Assembly: GCA_018814305.1 (NCBI GenBank)
Contig: JAHJAA010000018.1
Coordinates: forward strand, 30,244-94,243
Direction: 5' to 3'
Origin: Pseudomonadota bacterium
GTDB lineage: Bacteria > Desulfobacterota > Desulfobulbia > Desulfobulbales > JAGXFP01
Length of the DNA: 64,000 nt
Part shown: positions 18,644-28,660 of the stretch, piece by piece
Numbering within the stretch: the first letter of the stretch is position 1
How the letters are laid out: every line of letters starts with the position of its first letter
Program-made: the position numbers and the translations under genes
The notes under the pieces: generated by a model
Seen by the model: only the letters and a program-made list of their open reading frames with translations
Told to the model about the DNA's origin: nothing
Databases searched by the model: none

Positions 18644-19966
18644 CTACGAATGAAACATCTGCGCCAACGGAGTGGAACTCTCCGCCAAAGATACCTTCTC
18701 ATCAACCGGTTGACGAAGATATCCCTGGAGTCGATCGACCATCTTAATGGAAAAATCGATTTTAGGATTGCTGCCGGCGGCATAGGCCCCAATGTTGATC
18801 AAATCCTCGGAACGACGGTACGTGGCCAGGGTATCAAGGAAACGATGGGCGTTGTTAACCTGTTCCCGTGGAACCACATCACCCATGCACCTACTGACAC
18901 TGCCGAGGACATCGATTGCCGGATATTGCCCATGACTGGCCAAATCACGGCTAAGGATTATATGACCATCCACAATAGAACGAACGGCATCAGCAATGGG
19001 CTCATTCATATCGTCACCCTCGACCAGAACCGTATAGACCCCTGTGATACTCCCCTTACCTTCACAGGCACCGGAACGTTCCAGCAGTTTCGGTAACTGG
19101 GCAAAGACAGAGGGGGTGTAGCCCCTGGAAGTTGGCGGTTCACCAATGGCAAGGCCCACCTCACGACTGGACATGGCAAATCTGGTTACTGAGTCCATCA
19201 TCATGATGACATCACGATTTCGGTCCCGAAAAAATTCGGCAATGGCCATGGCCATATACGCTCCGCGCATTCGGACCAGGGGGGGTTGATCAGAGGTTGC
19301 CACCACGACCACTGAACGGGCCAACCCTTCTTTACCCAGGTCTTTTTCAATAAAATCCTTAAGCTCACGACCACGTTCACCAATCAGGGCAACCACACTG
19401 ACATCCGCAGCGGTATGACGGGCAATCATGCCCAGAAGGGTACTCTTACCAACCCCGGAACCAGCAAGGATACCAATCCTCTGCCCCTTGCCCAGAGTGA
19501 GCAACCCATTGATCGCACGAACCCCCACATCTACTGGTTCCTTAATCCGCTTGCGACTCATGGGATTCAGAGGTTCAGCATACAGTGGATAAAATTGGTC
19601 CGTCTGCAACGGTCCCTTTCCATCCATTGGATTCCCAAGACCATCAATTACTCGTCCCAGTAGCGCTTCAGAGACCGGGACCTGTGATCGTCCACCTACC
19701 AGACTGATCAATCCCCCAGGCTCAACGCCTCGCATTTCACCAAGGGGCATCAATAAAATCCGGCCCTCTCTAAAACCTACAACCTCAGCAAGAACCCGAT
19801 CCCGGCCCCGGAAGACCTCCACTTCACACATGCTGCCCACTGGTATACCGGGACCTTGACTCTCAATGACCATCCCGATAACCTGACTGACTCTTCCCCT
19901 TACATCGATCAAAGGAACCTGGCCAGCTTCTTGGATGCATTGAGTCAGTTTGACTACCATTGCCAA
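18644..19966 (-). CDS. fliI: Flagellum-specific export ATPase FliI
   Basis: A 440-residue F1-beta-like ATPase that energises flagellar type III export. Walker A is G-I-L-A-G-S-G-V-G-K-S-T near residue 170. The ensuing G-E-R-G-R-E-L-K-D-F, V-V-V-A-T-S-D-Q-P-P-L-V-R and M-M-M-D-S-V-T-R-F-A motifs are those of FliI, and R-G-Y-T-P-S-V-F-A-Q-L-P-K-L-L-E-R follows. Length and motif spacing are normal. It lies 27 bases downstream of fliH, its regulator. Confidence 0.96.
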   Translation of the reverse strand: MAMVVKLTQCIQEAGQVPLIDVRGRVSQVIGMVIESQGPGIPVGSMCEVEVFRGRDRVLAEVVGFREGRILLMPLGEMRGVEPGGLISLVGGRSQVPVSEALLGRVIDGLGNPMDGKGPLQTDQFYPLYAEPLNPMSRKRIKEPVDVGVRAINGLLTLGKGQRIGILAGSGVGKSTLLGMIARHTAADVSVVALIGERGRELKDFIEKDLGKEGLARSVVVVATSDQPPLVRMRGAYMAMAIAEFFRDRNRDVIMMMDSVTRFAMSSREVGLAIGEPPTSRGYTPSVFAQLPKLLERSGACEGKGSITGVYTVLVEGDDMNEPIADAVRSIVDGHIILSRDLASHGQYPAIDVLGSVSRCMGDVVPREQVNNAHRFLDTLATYRRSEDLINIGAYAAGSNPKIDFSIKMVDRLQGYLRQPVDEKVSLAESSTPLAQMFHS

Positions 19967-19993
19967 ACCATGGTTGAAATTTTCAAGGGAAGG

Positions 19994-20713
19994 TCAGGAG
20001 ATATCATTTAATCCTGCAGCATTATTTTTTTCGACCTCGACAAAGGCCCGCTCAACGACAGCAACCAGGCGTGATCGCCGATTTTCAAGAGTGGCATCGA
20101 TTTCACCAAAATCAGTGGTTAGCAAACACCCTCCCCGACTAATTTCAGGATCTTCAACCAATTGAATCCTGGTAAGACCGGCCAGAAATTCAGGATTATC
20201 AAGACTCGATTCTCTGAGGAAATTAAAATCGTCTGGATTGAGATTCACCCGGACATTGGTATTTTCCACGACGAAGTCCATGGCCTGTTGCAATACGACT
20301 TCGATGATTCGTTCATTTTGGAGTATCGCTTTATTCACCAATCGGTCAACCATGACCAGAATAAGTCCCATGATCTCATCCCGGGCCACGAGATGATCGA
20401 TTTGAGCAAATTTGTTCTGAATTTCTCGAAAAAGGTGTTGGAGAATTTCAATCTGCGCCTGATTTGACCTGTTAAATTCATTCAGGCCTTCCTTAAGGCC
20501 CAAAGACCTCCCTTCTTCACGAGCTTTGGCAGTGACCGCTTCAGCTTCAGCCCGGGCCTTAAGAATAATCTTTTCAGCCTCGGTTTGCGCCCGGGCAATC
20601 GCTTCCTCTTTTAATTTTAAGGGATCGTAAGAAGAATAGACTTCCGGCCCATCATGGGTCCGCAAAAAACTGGTAAATGGGGTAAAGCCTGATTGCTTGT
20701 CACGACTCATCAA
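19994..20713 (-). CDS. fliH: Flagellar export ATPase regulator FliH
   Basis: A 239-residue FliH-like protein: a charged N-terminus, a long Ala/Glu-rich helix (A-R-A-Q-T-E-A-E-K-I-I-L-K-A-R-A-E-A-E), and a C-terminal FliH/HrpE domain with V-R-V-N-L-N-P-D-D-F and E-I-S-R-G-G-C-L-L-T-T-D-F-G-E-I-D-A-T. FliH binds FliI and links the ATPase ring to the C ring. Its place between fliG and fliI is canonical. Confidence 0.9.
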   Translation of the reverse strand: MMSRDKQSGFTPFTSFLRTHDGPEVYSSYDPLKLKEEAIARAQTEAEKIILKARAEAEAVTAKAREEGRSLGLKEGLNEFNRSNQAQIEILQHLFREIQNKFAQIDHLVARDEIMGLILVMVDRLVNKAILQNERIIEVVLQQAMDFVVENTNVRVNLNPDDFNFLRESSLDNPEFLAGLTRIQLVEDPEISRGGCLLTTDFGEIDATLENRRSRLVAVVERAFVEVEKNNAAGLNDIS

Positions 20714-20797
20714 ATTACCTTAGATCTCATGGTCTTGGAGTGGGATTGGCTGTGCGAAATCGGCTCCAGAAGCTTATCAGAAGAAGTGTCCTTGTGG

Positions 20798-21823
20798 TCA
20801 CACAAATTCGTCTTCACCCCCACCACCCTGCATCAACTGGACCTTACCTTCCTGCTCCAAACGTTTGGCAACTTTCAAGACGGACTGCTGGGCAGCCTCC
20901 ACATCCTTGACCCGGACCGGACCCATAATCTCCATATCTTCTTTCAACATTTCCACAGCCCGTGAGGACATATTCTTGAAAATCTTTTCCTGGACCTCTT
21001 CGGAAGAGGTCCGCAGGGCCAGTTTCAGATCATCGGTACTGACTTCTTTCAAGATGGCCATGATGCCGCGATCGTCTACGTTATAGAGATCCTCGAAGAC
21101 AAACATCAATTTTCGGATTTCATCGGCCAGGCTTTCTCTTTGTTCCTCAATTCCTTCCAGGATGGCAGCTTCCAATGAGCGATCAGCATTGTTTAAAATC
21201 TCAGCCACCGTTTCAACACCCCCGAGACGTTGCCCTTCGATTCCCTCAACCGATAAAAGCTCTTCCTGCAGAACGCGATCCACTTCCACCAGGATATCAG
21301 GACTCACCTTATCCAGTTCCGCCATCCGCATCATCACTTCGACCTGGGTCTCTTCCTTCAACTCCGAAAGGATCTCAGCTGATTGAGCATGATCCAGGAC
21401 CGATAACAGCAAAGCGATGGTCTGGGGATGTTCATTGGTCAGGAAATTGACCAGCACTTTCGGTTCCAGTTTCCGGGCCTTTTGAAAGAGAGTCAATTTC
21501 CAATCCGAACGAATTTCTTCGAGAATGGATTGGGCCCGTTCCGGGAGAGCTCGGCGCAATGCCTTTTCAAGCATATCGTCACCGGAAAGGAAGATATCAT
21601 GATCTCCAGAATCACTCTTGAACTCTCCGAGAAGAGAGGAGATATCATCCTTGTCGACCTTATCAACCTTGGCCATGTACCGACCAACGGTTCTAATCTC
21701 GTCAGGATCAAGTCGTTTAAAGACCTCAGAAGAAAAATCCGCTCCAAGGGTCAACAGAAAAACCGCCGCCTTTTCCGGTCCGGATAAGTTTCCGGGGAGC
21801 CCCTCTTTTTTCGCTCTGGCCAT
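20798..21823 (-). CDS. fliG: Flagellar motor switch protein FliG
   Basis: A 341-residue FliG, the rotor protein that contacts the stator and sets rotation direction. It has the N-terminal G-P-E-K-A-A-V-F-L-L-T-L-G segment that binds FliF, the middle-domain motif E-H-P-Q-T-I-A-L-L-L-S near residue 130, and the C-terminal torque domain with F-E-D-L-Y-N-V-D-D-R-G-I. Acidic and basic residues of the torque helix are present. It follows fliF by six bases. Confidence 0.96.
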   Translation of the reverse strand: MARAKKEGLPGNLSGPEKAAVFLLTLGADFSSEVFKRLDPDEIRTVGRYMAKVDKVDKDDISSLLGEFKSDSGDHDIFLSGDDMLEKALRRALPERAQSILEEIRSDWKLTLFQKARKLEPKVLVNFLTNEHPQTIALLLSVLDHAQSAEILSELKEETQVEVMMRMAELDKVSPDILVEVDRVLQEELLSVEGIEGQRLGGVETVAEILNNADRSLEAAILEGIEEQRESLADEIRKLMFVFEDLYNVDDRGIMAILKEVSTDDLKLALRTSSEEVQEKIFKNMSSRAVEMLKEDMEIMGPVRVKDVEAAQQSVLKVAKRLEQEGKVQLMQGGGGEDEFV

Positions 21824-21829
21824 TGGTTC

Positions 21830-23455
21830 TTATTCCTCTTCCCGTAACCAGCGTCTTACTAGATCAGCCGCACGGTCCGGGTCAGTCTGGGCCAGACGAT
21901 ACATTCGTTCCTTATCGGTGAGCCCTCTGGGGGTCAAGGACATCTCCTCTTCGGTTTCTCTGCCGGGGGGGCCTTCGGACTCACCACCGACAACGGCATG
22001 AAGCCCTCTGCCACCGCCGGCAACCGTTACCGGCACCATTCTCATAGGTGAGGTCAGAATTTTCATCAACGGTTTAATAACCAAAAAGATAATCCCAAAA
22101 CCGAGGAACAGATAAACCAGGGGCCCGATAAACTGCCGGAGGGGGCCTTCAATTTTCTCCATGGTGGTTAATTCTGGTTCAACCACGGAGGAAAGGGCAA
22201 AGGCCATACTGATTACCTCAACCTGGTCCGCCCGTTCTTCATTATATCCTATGGCGTTTTTGACCAGTTTATCAAAAAAAGCCAGTTCTTCTGACGTCCG
22301 AGGCTTATAACTCATGCTCGTTCCACCTTTGTCATCGGTGGATTGTTCGTACGCCCCATCAATCATAACCGCCACGGACAAACGCTGCACCGCGCCGCTG
22401 GCCTCTTCCCGATGGCGGGTGGTCCGACTGATCTCGTAGTTCCTGGTAATGTTATTCCGATTATAACCACCCACGGTTTCACCCGAAGTCCCGCTGTCAC
22501 TATAGGTAGCCAGTTCACCTTTTACCCCAGGAATCCCTTGATCGCTGAGCCCTTTGGTGCCATCCCCTTCAACAAGCTTTTGTTCGCTGCGAACCACCTG
22601 TCCGTCTGGATCGAAAAGCTCTTCAGTTACATTGACCTTACTAAAATCAAGATCGGCGGTCACCCTGGCCTTGACCTTATTAACTCCGACCACTTCCTCC
22701 AGCATACTTTCCACCTTGTGGCGCAGACTCTCTTCAAGGTGTTGTTGATATTCCAACTGGGACGCAGTCATAATAGCCGCACTGTCATCATTTTGACGAA
22801 ACAAAAGCCGACCGGAGGTGTCAACCAGAGTAATGCTATCACTCCTTAATCCCGGCACGGCACTGGCCACAAGATTGACAATGCTCTGGACTTGAAGACT
22901 GGTTAAGGTTGAGCCGTTGCGAAGCTTAACACTGATCGAAGCAGTGACTGGTTTCTCGTCTTCAACAAAGACCGATTCCTTGGGAGTGGCAATATGGACT
23001 CGGGCCTCGAGGACCTGTTGAAACTGGCGAATGGTCCGGGCCAATTCTCCCTGCAACGCCCGCTGGTAGTTCAACCTCTGAACGAAATCAGTGGTGCCAA
23101 AGCTGGATTTATCAAAAACTTCAAACCCGACACCTCCGCCACGGGGCAATCCTTCACCGGCCAACGTAAGGCGAACTTCATAGACTTGAGTTGCCGGCAC
23201 CAGGATGGAATGACCACCGTCATCAAGTTTGTACTGTGTTCGATTCTCCTTCAGACGGGTGACGACCTCAGCAGCATCTTCCTGGGTCAGTCCGGAGTAG
23301 AGGACCCGATAATCAAGGTTGCCGCCTTTCGATATCAACACCGCTAGCCCTCCGCCGATCACCGCAATGATCAACAAACCTGCTATCCTTTGACCGGAGG
23401 TCATACTTTTAAAATTGGCAACCAGTTGGCTCCACATCTCACCCATCGAGGCCAT
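21830..23455 (-). CDS. fliF: Flagellar MS-ring protein FliF
   Basis: A 541-residue MS-ring protein. An N-terminal transmembrane helix (about 23-43) precedes the ring-building region with D-Y-R-V-L-Y-S-G-L and the conserved F-D-K-S-S-F-G-T-T-D-F-V-Q-R-L-N-Y-Q-R-A-L-Q-G-E-L-A-R-T. A second transmembrane helix lies near residue 440, followed by the cytoplasmic tail that binds FliG. Length and organisation are typical. Confidence 0.96.
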   Translation of the reverse strand: MASMGEMWSQLVANFKSMTSGQRIAGLLIIAVIGGGLAVLISKGGNLDYRVLYSGLTQEDAAEVVTRLKENRTQYKLDDGGHSILVPATQVYEVRLTLAGEGLPRGGGVGFEVFDKSSFGTTDFVQRLNYQRALQGELARTIRQFQQVLEARVHIATPKESVFVEDEKPVTASISVKLRNGSTLTSLQVQSIVNLVASAVPGLRSDSITLVDTSGRLLFRQNDDSAAIMTASQLEYQQHLEESLRHKVESMLEEVVGVNKVKARVTADLDFSKVNVTEELFDPDGQVVRSEQKLVEGDGTKGLSDQGIPGVKGELATYSDSGTSGETVGGYNRNNITRNYEISRTTRHREEASGAVQRLSVAVMIDGAYEQSTDDKGGTSMSYKPRTSEELAFFDKLVKNAIGYNEERADQVEVISMAFALSSVVEPELTTMEKIEGPLRQFIGPLVYLFLGFGIIFLVIKPLMKILTSPMRMVPVTVAGGGRGLHAVVGGESEGPPGRETEEEMSLTPRGLTDKERMYRLAQTDPDRAADLVRRWLREEE

Positions 23456-23542
23456 GTGTGATCCTTGCTTTTATGCTGATTGATTTATCGATCATGAACC
23501 GAAACCCTAATTTCATTTCAGCGTTGACCGAACACTGAAGGA

Positions 23543-23839
23543 TTAAAGTTGCATCCTCATAATCTCCTGATAGGCGCTGACGACCTTACTCTGAACTTTG
23601 GTCATTAAACGGAGTGAAATATTGGCTTTTTCAAGCGCGATCATGGTCTCATGAATCTTGGCGTGCTCGCCATCGACCAAACCCGTTGCCAGTTGGTCAG
23701 CCTCCTTGATCTGCTGATTGACGCCTGAAACCGCTTGATCAAGAATCTCACCAAAACCGGATGCCCCTCCTCCATCGTTTTTAACCGATGGAACTCCACT
23801 ATTGCCATTAATCTTGCCAACACCATCGATCATGTTCAT
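23543..23839 (-). CDS. fliE: Flagellar hook-basal body protein FliE
   Basis: A start at 23839 is chosen because GGAG precedes the ATG by seven bases; the frame extends 15 codons further upstream without a comparable site. The 98-residue product has G-F-G-E-I-L-D-Q-A-V-S and ends with the FliE signature around R-L-M-T-K-V-Q-S-K-V-V-S-A-Y-Q-E-I-M-R-M. FliE joins the MS ring to the proximal rod. It lies between flgC and fliF as usual. Confidence 0.92.
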   Translation of the reverse strand: MNMIDGVGKINGNSGVPSVKNDGGGASGFGEILDQAVSGVNQQIKEADQLATGLVDGEHAKIHETMIALEKANISLRLMTKVQSKVVSAYQEIMRMQL

Positions 23840-23935
23840 TCTTACGCTCCTTCTATAAACCGTCAAAATTCCGACGATCATCACACCGTGTTAATTGTCG
23901 CGATATTAATTCACGATATCAACAAGAATTCCACC

Positions 23936-24370
23936 TTATCGACTGATATCAAGAGCCTTCAAGGCCATACTCTTGACGGCATCCAGCGCGGTGACATTTG
24001 CCTCATAGGCCCGCCTGGCGCTCATAATATCTACCATCTGCTCGGTCACATTCACATTGGGCAAGCGCACTATACCTTTCTCATCTGCATCCGGATGAGA
24101 AAGGTCATATATTTCCTTAAACGGAGCTTTATCCTCAACCACGGCAACGACCTCAACCTTCCGAAGCCGCGTATCAGCTCTTTCCAGTTGGCCTCGAAAA
24201 TCATGTTCAAGGGGTTTGGCTTCAAATACCACGGATTTTGCTCGATACGGGCCACCTTCGATGGTCCTGGTCGTGTTGGCATTGGCAAGATTCATGGCGC
24301 CAATGTTCAATCGGGTCCGCTCAGCCTTTAAGGCAGAACCGCTGATCTCCATGGCAGTCAGGATATCCAT
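23936..24370 (-). CDS. flgC: Flagellar basal-body rod protein FlgC
   Basis: A 144-residue proximal-rod protein. The N-terminal rod motif (S-A-L-K-A-E-R-T-R-L-N-I-G-A-M-N-L-A-N-A-N-T-T-R) and the family motif Y-D-L-S-H-P-D-A-D-E-K-G, followed by V-R-L-P-N-V-N-V-T-E-Q-M-V-D-I-M-S-A-R-R-A-Y-E-A-N, identify FlgC. It begins two bases after flgB ends. Confidence 0.96.
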   Translation of the reverse strand: MDILTAMEISGSALKAERTRLNIGAMNLANANTTRTIEGGPYRAKSVVFEAKPLEHDFRGQLERADTRLRKVEVVAVVEDKAPFKEIYDLSHPDADEKGIVRLPNVNVTEQMVDIMSARRAYEANVTALDAVKSMALKALDISR

Positions 24371-24372
24371 TA

Positions 24373-24753
24373 TTATCTACCTCCCTCATCGATGATGTAC
24401 TTCATGGTCTCAAATTTCTTGCCCGTTAATCGGCTGGCAATCTCATACATCAACTGATTTTCAGTGAGTTTCACCATCTCCTCTTCAAGATCAACCGGGC
24501 GAGCCTCACCGGAATTTTGCAGATTTGAACCGGACAGAGCAGACGGAGCAATATGTCCGGGATGAGTCAGGACCATTTCTCCCTGCCTGGTCATGGCAGT
24601 CTCCATGACTTTACGGAACGGCAGATCCTGAACCGTATACCCTGGTGTTTCGATATTGGCGATATTGGATTGAATCAACCCCTGTCGGGTCGAACGGATA
24701 TCGAGGGCCTTAGACGAAACATCGAGAAAACCGCTGAATAATAATTGCTCCAT
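24373..24753 (-). CDS. flgB: Flagellar basal-body rod protein FlgB
   Basis: The ATG at 24753 (M-E-Q-L-L-F) is preferred over an upstream in-frame ATG at 24843: GGAGG sits five bases before it, and FlgB proteins begin here. The 126-residue product has the rod motif T-R-Q-G-L-I-Q-S-N-I-A-N-I-E-T-P-G-Y and a C-terminal E-N-Q-L-M-Y-E-I-A-S-R. It is the first gene of the flagellar block, directly downstream of a sigma-54-type promoter. Confidence 0.95.
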   Translation of the reverse strand: MEQLLFSGFLDVSSKALDIRSTRQGLIQSNIANIETPGYTVQDLPFRKVMETAMTRQGEMVLTHPGHIAPSALSGSNLQNSGEARPVDLEEEMVKLTENQLMYEIASRLTGKKFETMKYIIDEGGR

Positions 24754-24798
24754 GGAATCCTCCCAGCAAGTAAAAAAAATGAATCCAAGGTTTATCAA

Positions 24799-24814
24799 AG
24801 CAAAATCAATGCCA
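24799..24814 (-). promoter_or_regulatory. Sigma-54 promoter before flgB
   Basis: On the - strand the site reads TGGCAT-TGATT-TTGCT, matching the -24/-12 sigma-54 pattern. The predicted start is near 24788, about 35 bases before the flgB ATG. The same TGGCAT-N5-TTGCT spelling occurs before fliK. Two sigma-54 activator genes lie just upstream. Confidence 0.8.
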
Positions 24815-24941
24815 TGAAAACCAATCAATTCGGATATTTTCAATTTTCAATGGAGAAAACAATTTGAACATGACAAACAGGTATGAGGGAAAAGCAGTAA
24901 ATGATGGAAAGAACCAGTGGCACAGCGAGGTATTGAGCGAA

Positions 24942-26348
24942 TCAATCAATACTTCCCAGGGTTCGGTATTCATGTAATTTATTCCGCAGGGTTCTCACGC
25001 TGACCCCGAGAAGCCTTGCGGCATGTGTCCGATTATTGTCGGTTTTCATCAAGGCCTGCATAATCATTTGACGCTCAACCTCTTTCAGGGTCAAAATTTC
25101 TCCCGGAGGACCTCCCATCGGCTGATCAATAAGATAATCTTCATGGGATCCGCTCTCCTGAAACTCATCAGGCAACTCCTCATTATCCCAAAAATCCCAT
25201 GGTTCAAGACACGGCCCTTTGGCAAGGAGAACAGCTCTTTCCATCAGATTTTCCATCTCCCTGACATTTCCCGGCCATTCATATTCCTTAAATCTCATCC
25301 GCGAGGCATCAGAGAGTTGCTTGATATCTTTACTGTACTGAATGGAATATTTCTCAATGAAATGATCAGCCAAAGAGATGAGATCCCCAGGCCTTTCACG
25401 TAAAGGAGGGAGTCTGAGGGGGATCACATTCAGTCGATAATAGAGATCCTGTCGGAATGTCCCCTCCTGAACGGCGGATTCCAGGGAACGATTCGTGGTA
25501 GCAACCACATGGACATCAAGCTTCACCGGGGCTCTGCCGCCCAGACGGTCGACCTCTTCTTCCTGAAGGACCCGGAGGAGTTTCGACTGAAGATGAATGG
25601 GCACCTCGCCGATTTCATCAAGTAACAGTGTGCCTTTATGGGCCAGTTCAAATTTCCCTTTCTTGGTGGTCACAGCCCCGGTAAAAGCACCCTTTTCGTG
25701 ACCGAACAACTCACTTTCCAGCAGAGTTTCCGGTAGAGCCGCACAATTTAATGCCACAAAAGGACCATCGGCACGATCACTGGCCCGGTGGATAAGGCGA
25801 GCAAAAACCTCCTTGCCGGTCCCTGATTCACCCATTAACAACACGGTTGCCTTGCTGGAAGCCACACTCTTGGCCCGCTCAATCAACATCTGTAACTTCC
25901 CGTCACAACCAATAATCGGTTTGTCAGCACTATCTGATTTCCGGGGCCGGGTCCCTTCATCAAAAATATCATGATCTGAAAGGCTTTCCACCACACGTTC
26001 AACCGAGGCCTCAACAAGATCAACCGGAAACGGTTTAATCAGGTAATCGAAAACCGAACACTTCATGGCCTCAACTGCCGTATCGATGCTGGGGGTAGCA
26101 GTAATCAGAATAACCGGCAAATCCGATGAAATCTTACGCAATTTATGAAGCAGAGCAAGGCCATCGATTTTAGGCAACTTAATTTCAGAAATAAGAACAT
26201 CGGGTAAATGGCGTCTGGCCATGTCATAGGCCATCTGCCCGTCTTCCGCTACCGCCACTTCATACCCCTTGCGGCTCAACGCCTCAAATAAGGTAATCCG
26301 AGTTTGCTGATCATGATCCACAATCAGAATTTTGCGGGCGCGATCCAT
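24942..26348 (-). CDS. Sigma-54-dependent response regulator with Glu in place of the phosphoacceptor Asp (FlgR/NtrC type)
   Basis: A 468-residue activator. The receiver domain (about 5-120) has D11/D13, a Thr in L-I-T-A-T and Lys in L-I-K-P, but the usual phosphorylated Asp is Glu55 (S-E-I-K-L-P). The AAA+ domain has Walker A G-E-S-G-T-G-K-E, an intact GAFTGA loop and [16 protein letters not shown] Fis-type helix-turn-helix closes the protein ([16 protein letters not shown]). Position beside the flgB promoter suggests it drives flagellar genes. Glu55 suggests it may work without a kinase; none is nearby. Confidence 0.9.
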   Translation of the reverse strand: MDRARKILIVDHDQQTRITLFEALSRKGYEVAVAEDGQMAYDMARRHLPDVLISEIKLPKIDGLALLHKLRKISSDLPVILITATPSIDTAVEAMKCSVFDYLIKPFPVDLVEASVERVVESLSDHDIFDEGTRPRKSDSADKPIIGCDGKLQMLIERAKSVASSKATVLLMGESGTGKEVFARLIHRASDRADGPFVALNCAALPETLLESELFGHEKGAFTGAVTTKKGKFELAHKGTLLLDEIGEVPIHLQSKLLRVLQEEEVDRLGGRAPVKLDVHVVATTNRSLESAVQEGTFRQDLYYRLNVIPLRLPPLRERPGDLISLADHFIEKYSIQYSKDIKQLSDASRMRFKEYEWPGNVREMENLMERAVLLAKGPCLEPWDFWDNEELPDEFQESGSHEDYLIDQPMGGPPGEILTLKEVERQMIMQALMKTDNNRTHAARLLGVSVRTLRNKLHEYRTLGSID

Positions 26349-26545
26349 AGGTTTCCTTGGAGATTAAGGTCTCGCAGATAGCGAGGGAGACAACATCTGA
26401 AAATCAAGAGCTCCGAACAAGGTCATTCCTTGCCTTTACTAAAAATGAATTGCCACAATGGATCAAACTCCTCTCCAGAAGAGGTCCCCAATTACAAACG
26501 GAGGACTTCTTCACTTCGCCGGGCGAGAGAGCCAAACAAATATCA

Positions 26546-28606
26546 TCACTTAGGTTCTAATATTCCAGATACATTTACCAGTGATTTTTCAATACCAGCC
26601 TGCATTATTCTTTCCCTGGCGAGGGTGCTCAGCCGTGAATCATCTCCATTTCGGGCCATTTCATACTGCTTTAAACCAAGTTCAACCAAGCCCAACTTCA
26701 CATATACATCTCCAAGCAAAAGATGAATCTCCTGGATTTGTTCTCCTGAATCACCTCCCTCGGACAAGGCCGACTCCATGGCCCACCTAGCCATTTCATT
26801 ATTTTCTAGGCGAATAGCGACTTTACCGAGATGGGCATAAATCTCTTGAAAAGATTCCGGTAAAAGCCACTGCTTCTCGTCAGCTTGGGTCAACAGGTCA
26901 ACACTCTCATCAAGACGATCCTGGGCCAGCAGGAGACGGATCCGATTGACCAGGGCATCGGCCAGGCTGGCAGGAGGACCTCCCTTTTCGATGGCGAATT
27001 TATAAAAAAGCAAGGCGTCATCCATGCGATTCTGTCGTTCACGCAAACGTCCGCTTAAAGCGTAAATCTCGCCACTCCGGGGATGATCGGCATAAAGACG
27101 TCTCATGAATTTCAACAACCTTTCCGATGCAACAAGGTCACCGGTGGCGAGATAGATGCCTGCCCTTCGAAAATAAAGCTCGGATTTTTCTTCATCGGTC
27201 AAAGACAGGGCCAAAGCCCGATAATAGACTAATGCGGCCTGTTTCAGCAAACCCAGGCCCTCGAGGGCGCGACCGGTCAACAACAGGGGCCGCCCCTTAC
27301 CAGCCTGCCGGATAACAGGGTACTCTCTCTTGTAAAGGTCATACAGATCACTATACGATTGTGAATCCAACAGAGACTGCATCTTTCTAGCCAGAATTCC
27401 TTCCATCACAACCAGGATTTGAGCCTCGAACAATCCACCACCCTGTTGCAGATACCTTTGACCAAGATCATAAGCCTGTTCCGAATCACCTCGAGCCTCA
27501 AACCTTTTCAGAAGACCATACCTGGCGTCCTGGGCCGCTCTGTCCGTATAAAATCCCTCAAGAAAATTTTGGTATACGGTGTCCTCGGCAGAAGGAGCAG
27601 TCGTTAAATAGGTCGACCACTGTTCATCAGGAATTGAACGATCAACCAGCCAAACCAGCCTGAAACGGCTCAAAATTTTCGGATACTCATCAGTGGAAAC
27701 TGACTCAACAATTTTTTTATAGAGTAAACGTGCGGCCGTTTCTTCTCCATCGCGCAGATAATTTTCAGCGATTTTTGCCATAATCTCAAAGGTATCCCCG
27801 CTACTCCCTGAAACATTAACAAAATAGAAGAGGAGTGATCTTCCTTCAGCTCTTGCCTTAGAGTCAGCTCCATCGAGCAAGGCCAAACCTTTAATCCTGA
27901 TGGCATCAAGACGCTCTTGAGATATATCCGGGAAGTAGCCCATGAGACGATCAGCTGTTTGGATAGTGAGCTCCAGTTGACCTTCCTCAAGGTAGATCTC
28001 CGCCATAACCCATTCCAGTTCCCGGAAGGTTATCTCATCTTTTTTAAGATAGGCCAGACAGAGTTCTCGAGCCTCAGAGATCTTCCCAATTTTCATGAGA
28101 ACCCGGGCCTTCTCCTTTATACCGTTGGGAAATTCGGCGGATTGAGGATATTTCTCAAGAAAAATATTGAGATATCCCAAAGCCTCACGATAGAGATGCA
28201 TTTTCAGGTGGGCGGCAATTACTTCAAGATAGGCAGCTGGTGCCTGGGGGGCGTCTGGATAGGTAATGGCGAGATCACGAAAAAAATCCCGAACTGACTC
28301 CCAGTTAGGACTCTGCTCAACAGAAGCTATCTCTTTATTAAGCAGAGCAGCAAGCCAGAGGGCCTCTGAAGCCCGGGGATCGTCGGGGTACGTCGATTGA
28401 AAGGCCAGGAATGCCTTAATCGCCTCAAGGCCCTCTTTAGCTTCACGCAATGCAAGGGCGCTTTCCCACGATTTTTCAGCACTGCTTCGAACATCTGATT
28501 GAACGCGAGTGGTATTTTCCGCTCCTCCATCAGATTCTGCATGTCCCGTTCCTTCACACGGAATCGCAACTATAAGAAAAAACAACAAGCTGGCAATCAG
28601 TCTCAT
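26546..28606 (-). CDS. Exported TPR-repeat protein
   Basis: A 686-residue protein with an N-terminal export signal (L-I-A-S-L-L-F-F-L-I-V-A-I-P-C, cleavage possibly after G-H-A). Tetratricopeptide-type helical repeats fill most of its length (e.g. A-Y-L-E-V-I-A-A-H-L, Y-F-R-R-A-G-I-Y-L-A-T-G-D). The Cys at the end of the hydrophobic core could be a lipidation site but the lipobox is poor. It is likely a periplasmic scaffold. It lies between the two sigma-54 activators on the same strand, so a role in motility or envelope assembly is possible but unproven. Confidence 0.75.
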   Translation of the reverse strand: MRLIASLLFFLIVAIPCEGTGHAESDGGAENTTRVQSDVRSSAEKSWESALALREAKEGLEAIKAFLAFQSTYPDDPRASEALWLAALLNKEIASVEQSPNWESVRDFFRDLAITYPDAPQAPAAYLEVIAAHLKMHLYREALGYLNIFLEKYPQSAEFPNGIKEKARVLMKIGKISEARELCLAYLKKDEITFRELEWVMAEIYLEEGQLELTIQTADRLMGYFPDISQERLDAIRIKGLALLDGADSKARAEGRSLLFYFVNVSGSSGDTFEIMAKIAENYLRDGEETAARLLYKKIVESVSTDEYPKILSRFRLVWLVDRSIPDEQWSTYLTTAPSAEDTVYQNFLEGFYTDRAAQDARYGLLKRFEARGDSEQAYDLGQRYLQQGGGLFEAQILVVMEGILARKMQSLLDSQSYSDLYDLYKREYPVIRQAGKGRPLLLTGRALEGLGLLKQAALVYYRALALSLTDEEKSELYFRRAGIYLATGDLVASERLLKFMRRLYADHPRSGEIYALSGRLRERQNRMDDALLFYKFAIEKGGPPASLADALVNRIRLLLAQDRLDESVDLLTQADEKQWLLPESFQEIYAHLGKVAIRLENNEMARWAMESALSEGGDSGEQIQEIHLLLGDVYVKLGLVELGLKQYEMARNGDDSRLSTLARERIMQAGIEKSLVNVSGILEPK

Positions 28607-28660
28607 ATTTTTTTGCTCAATTCTTCTGCCTACATCCAGGTTTATTCTTCCGGAAAGTGA

